Positions 48,901 through 59,117 of a stretch of DNA of 64,000 nucleotides are shown one piece after another. This stretch comes from Brassica napus (Eukaryota > Streptophyta > Magnoliopsida > Brassicales > Brassicaceae). The position numbers and the translations under genes are program-made. The stretch covers positions 20,768,423 to 20,832,422 of the forward strand of contig NC_063436.1 in NCBI RefSeq assembly GCF_020379485.1, in the 5' to 3' direction. Below the pieces are notes generated by a model. That model was not told the origin of the DNA. It was given only the letters and a program-made list of their open reading frames with translations, and ran no database searches. Each line of letters opens with the position of its first letter. Positions within the stretch are counted from its first letter, which is position 1.

Positions 48901-51575
48901 ATCAATCTACATGTATGTGTAATAAATTTCCAGATGAACATAGACATCACATCACCTCAGTCTTATTAGCTGGAAATATATTCAACCTGCGAATCCTCTG
49001 AGGATATCTCATCAAAGCGTCATGCTTTTGCTTGCCAATGTTTTCCCTCGAAAGATCAGAAGGTGGACTTGGTGGTTCCATACATTTAATAGGGCGTAGC
49101 TCATGAAATTTTCCAGCAACAAGCTGAGCTTCAAACGAGAGATGAGGCCTAGGAACTAGCACATAGAAAAAGCGTTAAATTGTCAGAAATACAACAAACA
49201 TGTCTAGTATGATAGAAGAAGGTAGACAGGGAAAATAAAGAAGAGGGTTGTAGTGGATTGCAGTCTTAGTGGTACAAAAACATTAAAAAACATGCATACC
49301 ACTATCAAGTTTCCATCCATTGGAAGCTAGAGACTGTGTCCGATCCCATAGGTCTTCCACGAAATCCTAAAGAGACAGCAAACGACAAAGAGAAACCATA
49401 AGTTACGACACCATGATACAAAATTCAACAAATTACGATCTCGAACAAATAGAAAGACAGAGAAGGAAACGTCACATAATTTTAAACAAACGCATCTTAT
49501 TCATTCATCTGCCAAGACATCTACCGCAAAATGAAAGGGATACTTTACACCAAGTAATACAACAGTTTAAAAAAAACAACACTAAAACAAACCTTTTCTG
49601 AAGGACTATTTTCAGATTCTCCTTTGAGAAAAAAGTTTAAGCCAGAGGATGAAGAATGCTTTCGGATGCTCAAATAAGCTTGTATCCCGACTAACACTCT
49701 TTCAATCTCATCAGGAACTTGCTGCAAGAAAGAGGGAAACCCATCGGCGTTGACAAGTTAATAATAGCTTATAGCAGTTCGAACAGAAGCAGTTCAGTTA
49801 CCAATACTGCCCACTAGGTCAGACATGATAAACCTAAGAATTAGACTACTAAATTTGGTTGCACATAGGTCATGACTACATCATTATATAACTGGAAGCT
49901 CGTGATCCTGTATTCTAATGGCCTTCCAACACTAATATAATATGTTTGATTGTTTTCTAATACCCAACTAACAAAATATCTTCTAAAATGTCTTTAAATC
50001 AATAGCAATACCTCCGCGAGTTCTGCTCCTCCCCACGGGAGGCTTGACAAGATGCATATAACGTAAAAGTCAGCTTGTGCTTGCCATGATGGGTTTCCTT
50101 TCTCTTCATCCACAGTGGTGGCAGCAGATGACAACAGCGTTTCGAACACGACAATCAAAGAGGCAGGTTGAATAACCTTACTGCACAACTGAAGAACCCA
50201 AATAGAACATGTTAAAAACATAGAAAAACATCTCAAAGCCAGTGAACAACTACTGTAAATATTAATGTTTGCTTTTAATTTTTCAGACGGTTTTGGTGTC
50301 TAAGAAAATATGAACTTGCATATCAAATTAATGAAGCAACTGTGTAACAAGATTAGTAATCATACCAGGGAAGTCATAAAGCGTAGCAATATGCGGATAT
50401 TGTTGCAGTTTCCAGAATCTAAAGCGACCTGGCATGTTCAACCCAGTAAAAGCAGTTACATTATAAGCAAAAGTGGAGAACTTAGATAAGCTATTGAAAC
50501 AAAAATTCTATTTTGGCCATTGATATAAATTATTCACCTGGAAATTAGCTTGGACACTTTCTACTATCTTCCTGACAAAGTCTTCATTCTCCAAGTTCAA
50601 CAAACCAATCTTAAACATGTGGAAAGACATCAATCAGATTTCAAAGTATATGTACCAAATTAAGCTGAACTAACATGCAACAGGGAACAGGATACCTCAC
50701 TTCAGTATTGATCTAAATGCTGAACACAACCAAATTTCCAAAAAAATGTCAATCTTGCATACTAATACAGAGCAAACAGTGATGTCGCATTTTTTCATTA
50801 CTTAGAAGTAGGAAACGTTACTATGTCCCTTCTTTAGGATGTTACGGACAGTTCTATGAATATGTATATTACTACAGTTATGTCATCTAAATGATCCGCC
50901 TTAAGGTAATATATATTCGATATTTTTCAGTAAACGAAGTGATTTTTAAGAGCTATCCCTAGACTATTTCTTCTGAGCTAATTCATATTCGATATATGCA
51001 TCAACAAAAAAAAAAGAGGTGTGATCTTTTCAAGTTATTATTGGGCTATTGCCTCTGAGCTATATGCATCATCAAAACCTCTACCTAAAACACATGTACA
51101 CACATGCATGCCCAATATCCAGAAAACGAAAAAAAAAACGAAGTTATAGTATATAAAAGACTTACCAGAGTCCCATACAAGGGAATCTTATGAGGCAATT
51201 GTTCAGCACACTGCAGTAGATACTGTTTTAAGATGAAAATCACAAAATACACGTCAGCATAAATGCTAATGAAAACGTCGAGATTACAATACATTGAATT
51301 GAATCTCTCTTAACACATGAAAATGTGAAACTTACAGGCGAAACTTGGTCCCCAGAACGTTCGATTTCTCTACGAATAACACCAAAACAAGTCTCCTGCA
51401 TAGAAACAACAAACGAAAGAGACTTGAGAGAGAGGGGGAGCAATTAGGGTTTAAGAATCGAGAGGTAGAGATAGAGAGAGAGAAGACTGACGATATGGTC
51501 TTTGAAGTCGGAGGAAGTGCCGTACTCGGGGCCCTTCTCGCCGATTCGGAGAAGAAGAGTCTTCCAATTGCTCAT
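45942..51575 (-). CDS. ABH1: Nuclear cap-binding complex large subunit CBP80 (ABH1)
   Basis: About 18 exons can be traced. They run from the start MSNWKTLLLRIGEKGPEYGT at 51575 through blocks near 51395, 51220, 50610, 50430, 50190, 49721, 49367, 49157, 48854, 48415, 48170, 47998, 47654, 47325-46825, 46743-46441 and 46373-46134, to the last exon ending FLQAIFSALQIPLQ. The protein is all-helical with three MIF4G-like domains; hallmarks are ETCFGVIRREIERSG, YGTL, LPWGGAELAE and IWPWEEW. With CBP20 it binds the m7G cap of nuclear RNA and promotes splicing, export and miRNA processing; loss in Arabidopsis (At2g13540) gives ABA hypersensitivity. The frame looks intact throughout; some exon edges are approximate. 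Confidence 0.93.
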
Positions 51576-53844
51576 CTTCCCGCAGCTGCAGATTTCTCTT
51601 CACTGGCGAGCGCACTGACCTTAAATCTCTCTTTCTCTTTCCTTCTCTCACTTCTTTCCGCAAGCTCTAGGTTTATTTGGTTTTTGGATTTAATTTATTT
51701 TTCTTTGTCGACCAGTTTTATTTGATGAGTTAAAGCCCAACGGGCTCAAATACAGATGGTGACGGGCTAAAATGTTTTGATTTTTGATTTTTTAACTGTT
51801 TTAGATTTTAATTTTTGATTTTGATTTTGTGGTAGATTTTAGTTTTATTATAAGAAAAGAAAAAAAAATGGTTATTTTGAATTTTGACTTTAAAAAAAAA
51901 TGAAAGTAAAAATAATTAGTAAGAAAATATTTCTTGTAAGAACAATACAAATACAAAATATTACTATCACTAAAACTCTCGTAAACTTATACCGAAACTT
52001 TATTTTAATTAAATTTGATATAAAATTATAGTACACAATATTGATTAAAAAATTATAGAGCTAAATTACTTAACCAAAACTCTGATGGCAAGATTATTAT
52101 TGTGAGATTTTTGTTCATGTATTTTTGTAAAATAGATGTAGCTTTTTAAAGAGATGTATTTGTATAAAATTAATTCGTTAGAAAAATAGGTAAATAAACT
52201 AGATCATGATTCACATGATACTGCAGATTGAAAACAAAACTGATAAAACAGTTATTAAAAAGATGAGAACTAATGTTTTATATTGTTTGGACACGAGATA
52301 GTAATATATTATTGTTTTCATAATTAATATAGGTGTATATTTAATTTAAAATCCTATATTGATCCAAAATAATAATAATTTAAATTTTTTCAAAAGAGTT
52401 GGGTCCAAGTGAATGTTTCTATTTCAATAAGATATATAGTTGAGATATTTCAATTAAGAAAAATAATTGGTCTAATTGCAAGGTAAATTTCAGTTTTGCC
52501 ATAAATTTGATATCACTTTTCAAATTTACCTCTAAAAGATAACTATTTTCATAAATACTTTAAATTTTGTGGAAAAAAAAATAACTCCTCTAAATCACTT
52601 GTCAATGTTTAAACATGATTCATACAAGTTTATAAACCTTAAATTTTGTGAGAAAAAATTAACTCCTCTAAATCACTTGTCAATGTTTAAACATGATTCA
52701 TATAAGTTTATAAACTCCCTTATATACTAAACCATAAAAAATTATCAATAAAATATTAAAGTATATTTGATTGAGTATATTTCTGAATAGTGGTAGCCAA
52801 GTTAATGTATTTTAAGCAGCTTCTCCTGATTGTATGTATAATCAGTTTTATTTTTGATAAGTATACAAATTTTAGAGAAATGTTTAGAATACTCTAAGTT
52901 ATCTACTACTTTTAAACAATACACTCAATCAAAAAATACAATTTAACTAATTTTTTTCTCTTCATATAAGTTTTATAAGTGAGGTAGATTTGCTTTGATA
53001 AATCAATAAATTTGACATTTCATCAAAAAAAAATTTACTTGGGTAAATCTTCCAAGATATTCTAAAAATACTTTTTTGACCAAAAGAAAATTCATTAAAC
53101 AAGTAAAAAACATTTATACCATTACTCTATATATATATATATAAATAAATAATAAAAAATCGAAAAAATCAATTCAAAATTGTTTTCTTGATTTTTTGAT
53201 TTTTCAATTTTTAAATATTATTTTCAATTACGAAACTTCTTTTGAAAGTATTTAAAATTATTATTTTAAAATTTTAGTCTTAATTATTATTATTTTTATC
53301 CCCATTTTCCAAAAATTCATCCCTCAAATCTAAAATGTAAATTCTTAACCGCGTTCACTGTTTGAAGTTTAAAGCAATTAATCGACAGAGCCATTCCTCA
53401 CAATTATTATGGTGGGTAAAGTATTTATAACAGAAAAAATTTAAATCGGTTCTCAAAAAAAAATTAAAACTTTAAAACGGTTTTCAAAAGAAAAATTAAA
53501 ACAGAAAAATATACCCGTCCTTTCAGAATCTATAAACTCAAATTGATAACTTGAGGTTTTTTAAATCGGGCACTTTGGTGCTCTAGAGAATACTTTTGTA
53601 TAACATTTATTCAGCCGTGGCCAATTTATTGCAGATTTTCTTAAGGGAAACAAGAGAAATATAAACAAATAAAATCAGTTGTTCGTGATATGCAAGCACA
53701 TGAGTTCATGCCTGGCATAACACTAAAGAACTTAACAAAGCAACTAAGGAAAATGAGAAAGAAGTAAAAACATGTCGTAAAGAAGGAAACCATGATTAAG
53801 TAATGAAAAAAATCACTATAAAACATCATAACTCTTTTTTGTCT
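51576..53844. repeat. Intergenic AT-rich repeat DNA
   Basis: After the CBP80 promoter, 51775-51990 holds a GATTTTG-rich stretch with TTTGTGGTAGATTTTAG and a following AGTAAAAAT...AAATATTACTATCA segment. A related copy in the same direction lies at 56160-56420, beyond the TIR gene. The rest is AT-rich with no gene seen. Confidence 0.5.
52561..52718. repeat. 79-bp direct tandem duplication
   Basis: TAAATTTTGTG... followed by AACTCCTCTAAATCACTTGT and TCAATGTTTAAACATGATTC occurs twice in a row with a 79-bp offset and only a few mismatches, suggesting a recent local duplication. Confidence 0.9.
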
Positions 53845-55801
53845 TCAGGTCAAAGCTTTAGCAATGAATTTGACGAATTTATTCAGTTTTTTCGAGACAT
53901 ACTTTTCGATCTTCGCAGTCTTTTCCTCCTCCCTCCTAACAAAAAAAAAAAACAGTCTTATGAAATTACGAAACTCTACTATTGAATTGTGGATTTAGAA
54001 AGACAAAAGGTGTTCGGAATCATGATAAAATTTCAATATAAGACATCAAAATCCTTTTTTCCTTAGGGTTAAAGAATCCCTCACTTATCCTTCATCGAAT
54101 GTTTGACGAACTCATCAAAGCTGATCTGACAATCACCATCAGTATCCATTAGTCGGATGACACTATAAGCGACCTCATCAGTTACTTTTTTGCCATTGTG
54201 ATTCATAGACTGTTGAAAGTCTGCTGCAGTTATGAAACCATTGTGATCGACATCTAGAGCCTTAAAGAATTGAATCATATCTTCCATTTCCTCCGTAGAC
54301 AGTGTAACATCTGTGACAAGCTTTTTGGCTAACGCATCATCTTCATCCTCGCTAACAAAATAAAATAAAAAAACTTATTAAATTATCGAAACGCTGCAAT
54401 TTAATTAGAAATTAAGAGAGACAAAAAAAAGCCTTCCAAATCATGATGAAATTACACCGTAAGTCATCATAAATCTTCTTTTTTTTCATGCTAAAGCTTT
54501 TTTAAGAAGGGTTAAAAATCCCTCACATAGCCATATATCTTTTGACGAATTCATCAAAGCTGACCCGACCATTGCCATCAGCATCAAAATTTCGGAGCAT
54601 ATTATAAGCTTCCTCCTCTGTTAACTTTTTGCCATCACTTTTTTCAGACAGTTGAAAGTCTGCTGCAGTTATGAAACCATTATTGCCTACATCAAACAAC
54701 ATAAAGGTCGCCTTCATTTCTTGCATTTTCTCCTCAGGCAGAGTAACACTTGTGACGAGCTTGTCTACCCCTGCATCCAGTTTTTCAATCCTAACAAAAG
54801 AAAAAAAAAACAAAATCGTATTAGATTATAGAAACTCCACTATTTAATCATCGAATAAGAAAGATAATAGTATTCTAATCATGACGAAATTTTATTGTAA
54901 GACATCATAAATCCTCTTTTTTTTTCTTCAGGTTAAGACTTTTTAAGAAGGGTTAAGAATTCGTCACCTAGCACACATTTTGACGAATTCATCATAGCTG
55001 ATCCGACCGTCGCCATCTACATCATATGTTTCGATCGTCTTGCAAACGTCTTCATCGGTATAATCGCCCCCATATTTTGTCAACACATATCGAAGCTCTG
55101 ACGCAGTTATAAAACCATTCTGGTCTATATCGCACAACCTAAATTCTTTCTTCATCTCTTCCACTTTTAGTTTGTTCAACATAACTGTGGATATCTTTTC
55201 GACCATCACAGCTTCATCAGTCCTGTCAAAGAAAAAAAAAGGAAAAGGGAAACCTTCTTAATTAAATTACATAAAATCCACCATTAAATCACAGATTAAA
55301 AAGGAATAATACGAGACAAGTAAAAGTAACAAACCAGTTACGAGAGTGTTCTCCAGCTATGGTTGCTACATACGTCAAAGCATCGACCCATCTCTGCTTC
55401 TGTTCCTCTGTTTCACCTTCACAGGTTTTCTGGAATGCGATCCCAAAGCCTCCCTTCTGCTTCCTTACATCCGATGGATCAACGTCGTAAAAAATCGGCA
55501 TCACAATCTGCCCCGAAGCTTCTTTGCACTTCAGGATTTCAACCAGTTCATCTAAACACCAGCTCGAAGAAGCGTAGTTCTGTGAGAGCAAAACAATAGA
55601 AGCTTCCGCTTCTCTGATGGCTAGTACGAGTTCAGATCCAATCGTGTGGCCTCTCTCGATTTTCTGGTCATTAAACACCGTGATTTCTTTTTTTGCAAAG
55701 ACATTGTGTAGATGACTGAGGAACCCTCTACGAACATCTGGCCCGTGGAAGCTGGGAAAGATTTGGTGACTAACGCGAGACAAGGAAGAAGAAGAAGCCA
55801 T
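53845..55801 (-). CDS. TIR domain fused to six EF-hands (TIR-calmodulin-like chimera)
   Basis: Five exons, all phase-consistent, encode 447 residues: 55801-55335, 55222-54968, 54790-54527, 54351-54085 and 53935-53845. Exon 1 is a plant TIR domain (about 10-155) with [11 protein letters not shown]; Glu85 corresponds to the catalytic Glu of NAD-cleaving TIRs. Exon 2 starts like the second exon of TIR-NBS genes ([11 protein letters not shown]), then turns into EF-hands with loops at 187-198 and 223-234, both canonical. Exon 3 has loops 274-285 (Gly at position 3, Asp at 12) and 310-321 (canonical). Exon 4 has 362-373 (Asp at 12) and 398-409 (Cys at position 6). Exon 5 is a lysine-rich tail, a decayed module. 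There is no NB-ARC or LRR. Calcium-regulated TIR signalling is inference. A TGA lies in frame at each EF-exon's donor. Confidence 0.75.
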
Positions 55802-56067
55802 GAGCGAGAGAGAGAGAGAGAGAGCAAAAAGAGAGTTTGAAGAAAGTATAAATGTGGTTTGAGGAAACAGGTCCGTTGTTCATTTATAGAAGGAAAACGC
55901 TTAAAGAGAAGAGGGAAGTGTAGAGAAATTTGAGAGATCCTGCGCTGGAAAACTAATGGCTTGTTTCCACGGCAACTTATAAAAGTTTGTTTCCTTATAG
56001 CCGCCAATTTTCAATTGGTCAAATCTGACGGAGAGAAAATAGTGGAAATAGACGAACTAGAAATACT

Positions 56068-56110
<43 letters not shown>

Positions 56111-56444
56111 TAAACCATACCGGTCAACCCCATTCGAATTGTAAATTTATGTGATGATTGTTTGGTTAGTTTCTAGATTTTGGATTTTGGTTTTTGGTTT
56201 TAGTTTTGGGTTTTTTGGATTTTAGATTTTGATTTCTCGTTTTTGATTTTGTAGTAGATTTTAGTTTTTGGAAAATCATGAATGGTGATTTTAGATTTTG
56301 GTTTCTGGTTTTTGATTTTTGTTTTTAAATTAATAAAGTAAAAGTTTTATTAATAGTAAAACATTTACTATGGAAATAATAGAATATAAAATATTATTGT
56401 CAAGACACACGTAATCTTTTTTTTTAAAAAGCAAACACAAAATA
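55802..56444. promoter_or_regulatory. TIR-EF gene 5' region, (AT)n tract and repeat DNA
   Basis: An AG repeat (GAGAGAGAG..., 55804-55822) directly upstream of the ATG probably lies in the leader. A long (AT)n microsatellite follows at 56070-56108. From 56160 on comes the GATTTTG-rich repeat also found at 51775-51990. Confidence 0.5.
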
Positions 56445-57563
56445 TCTATATTATTAAAGTTGAAGTACACATTGAGATTGTTTGGTAATATGGATAGTAG
56501 TTAAAAAATAGTATTGTTTGGAAACATGGATAGTAATAAGTTAGAAAAATAATAATAATAGGCTTATGCTAATAAAAAATTGAAAGTTCATTACATTATA
56601 TTAAAAAGTAATGGGTCTATGTTACTTGATAATATACATATTCAAATCAAAATAATAATTTAAAATTGATTTATATAAAAAAATTATTCAAAAATAAACA
56701 TATATTCAAAATTTGATTTTTACTAACATATTTTTCGATAACTATTATAAAAATGTTTTAATATATATAAGAAAAATACAATACAAATCCCAATTTCAAA
56801 CACCAACTTAAATTATGGTTTTTAGATATCACATTAAATTTTAAAATACAATTTATGTGGTTATTTATATGATTGTACGTATAAAATATTATTAATTATA
56901 AGAAAACTTATTTGATGGTACGTATAAAATACGATTAATTATATGATAACACATATTTTGTAACCTATGATGACACATATAGGATATATATATATATAAT
57001 AGTGATTAGGGGTAGCCGTTCGGGTTCTTTTTCGGGTCTTTTTGGGATTTCGTGTTCATTTCAGATCTTTGAGGATTTGGTTCGGATTTGAATAATCAAT
57101 TTAAATAGGTTTGGTTTAAATATTTGGTAGAGAATTAATAATTATTTAAGTATTTTTATAGTTTTGAGTATATTTTAACTATTTAAGATATTTACGTTTG
57201 ATTATTTGTATATATTTTCAAGCATTTAAGCAAACTTAAAAGTATCATATATATTCTGGATGTTTTTATATATATAAAATCTAAAAATAATTAATATATA
57301 TAAGTATATAAATCTATTTTGGATATCCAAAATACTTCGGTTCAGATCGGATTAGATTTCAGTTCTTCAAATACCAAATTTTGAATAATTCGGATATTTA
57401 ATCAATTTTGATTCGGATTTAGTACTACTTATTCGGATTGGGATCGGTTCAATTCTTCGAATTCGAGTTTTTTGCCTAACCCTAAATAGTGACATAAAAA
57501 TCAAATAACATCATATTTTCTTTAAATAAATACACCCGCACGGGCGTGCGGGTCAAAATCTAG
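56445..57563 (+). mobile_element. Non-autonomous Helitron
   Basis: It starts TCTATATTATTAAAGTTGAA, typical of crucifer Helitrons. It ends with hairpin ACCCGCACGGGCGTGCGGGT, then CAAAAT and CTAG at 57560-57563. Host bases A (56444) and T (57564) give an A|T target. No coding capacity; the interior includes GGATATCC/CGGTTC repeat motifs. Confidence 0.85.
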
Positions 57564-58797
57564 TTATAATTATATGTTTAAACATAAACTTAAAATTAAT
57601 TTTGTGTTGAAACATACATTTACATATATATATATATATATATATATACTCTATATTATTACTTTTACATATAATATATATATGCATATATCCGTACATA
57701 TTAAAAGTAAAATGTCCAGACATAATTTTTAATAAACTTTTCCATAATTATAATATATATTCATCAGCGGTTAACTACAAAAAATTAATTATATGTGTAG
57801 AATTTAACTATACATGCATTAATTTTATGTAAATTTTAGAATTAAATCATTGTTGATAACTATTATTTACAAATTTAAATTTAAAAGTTAACAAATATTT
57901 CTAAAATTGGGAAAACACAAGTCTATAAAGATGGTATAGTACAAAATAATAGTGATATTTCTTCATAAACTAAAAATTAATTTTCTTGGGTAGAAAATAA
58001 ATTTTGATAAAATTAATAGTAAAATATTTACTCCCGAAAAATAAAAAAAATAGCATTGTAATAACACACATAAAATTATTTAATAGTTTTGAGGTTCATG
58101 TTTACTTTGCGTGTGTTTGTAGAGTTGGTCTTATATAGTACTATTAAATAAAATTAACAATTTTATTTTAAAAAAAAAAAGAAAATCATTATTTTTTTAT
58201 TTTGATCGTACGTAAATTTTAGGAAGAAACAAGTAGAATATGGATTTTGGTTTTTAAGAAGGAACTAGTAAGAGGAAGCAAAAACTAGTTTTCCTATAAA
58301 ATAGGGAATCTATTTGACCAAAATCATGATTGGGTAAAAAACTTTCAAAAACTAAAAACTAGTGTAGAATCTACAAAACAATCGACCTCTTAGTTTGATA
58401 ACTTTTTTTTATCAACTTCTTTTATAAAACCCAATGGGCAAAAAATTACAAACATGGTAGTTAAAAATCTAATCGGCCTTTAAGTAACACTAAATTATGA
58501 GAAACATATAATTAAAACACAAAATACAATTTAATTTTAATATAATAGTGAATTTGGCTAAGAAAAACAAGTGTCATGTTCTGGTGAGAGTATTTGATGA
58601 CGTGTCATTCTCAGAAAAGAATAAAACTTCTTTTATATATATAGAAGTAAATATTTTATTAATGGTAAAATCAAATACAAGACTTGACCGAAACATGCCC
58701 AGAAAAATCATATAAATAGGGTTGTTTGTAAAAAGCAAAAATATATCATCAATAGTTCAATACTACTGTATCAAAAGAAATTAATAGTAAAAACAAT
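57564..58797. repeat. AT-rich repeat DNA before the defensin-like gene
   Basis: A (TA)n tract lies at 57622-57648. Segments like TAGTAAAATATTTACT (58017) recall the repeat at 56350. 58230-58400 is a further transposon-like stretch. The last few hundred bases should contain the promoter of the defensin-like gene; the sequence AAATAGGG (58716) may precede the leader, but no TATA was fixed. Confidence 0.4.
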
Positions 58798-59117
58798 ATG
58801 GGCATCACAAAAACATCTATGACTATGTCCTTTGTACTAATATTGTTGATTTCTTTTTGTAATTACAGTATTTTGGCCAGACCAGGTATATTATTATTCT
58901 CAGTTATTTTTTATCATTTGAAGAATAGTAGTTAAACATTTCCGTGTCATTTGATGTAAAATCGGTCATAATACTTTTAGGTATATAAAATATATTCAAT
59001 AATAATTTTTTAAATGTTTACATTAACCGTATATTTGCAGAAATCAAGCCAGGGAGTTATGAATGTACTGTGCCATGTACTGCAGTTTACGGAAATAGGG
59101 AGTGTTACAACTACTAG
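58798..59117 (+). pseudogene. Defensin-like (DEFL/LCR) gene, 5' part, broken by Helitron
   Basis: Exon 1 (58798-58885) encodes a secretory signal peptide, MSFVLILLISFCNYSILA being its core. Exon 2 starts at 59041 after a TTTGCAG acceptor and carries the first three cysteines of the mature peptide (YEC, VPC, REC). At 59113 the frame meets the 3' terminus of a Helitron; the element's CTAG supplies an immediate TAG stop. DEFL peptides are small secreted cysteine-rich proteins used in defence or pollen-pistil signalling; this truncated allele could not form the usual disulfide set. Confidence 0.85.

Noticed and set aside
53845..55222. Reading the EF-hand exons as separate small calmodulin-like genes
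   Set aside because: None of the three modules has its own plausible start codon with a promoter, and all begin at strong acceptors in a shared phase; kept as a refutation test instead.
55346..55599. Plus-strand frames opposite the TIR exon
   Set aside because: They are antisense shadows of a well-supported coding exon.
56070..56108. Long (AT)n tract as a possible replication origin or matrix attachment site
   Set aside because: Simple microsatellite; nothing in the sequence supports a specific function.
56140..58400. A single large MITE whose ends would be GATTGTTTGG-like at 56145 and its inverse near 58385
   Set aside because: The inverted match is only about ten bases and no target-site duplication was seen.
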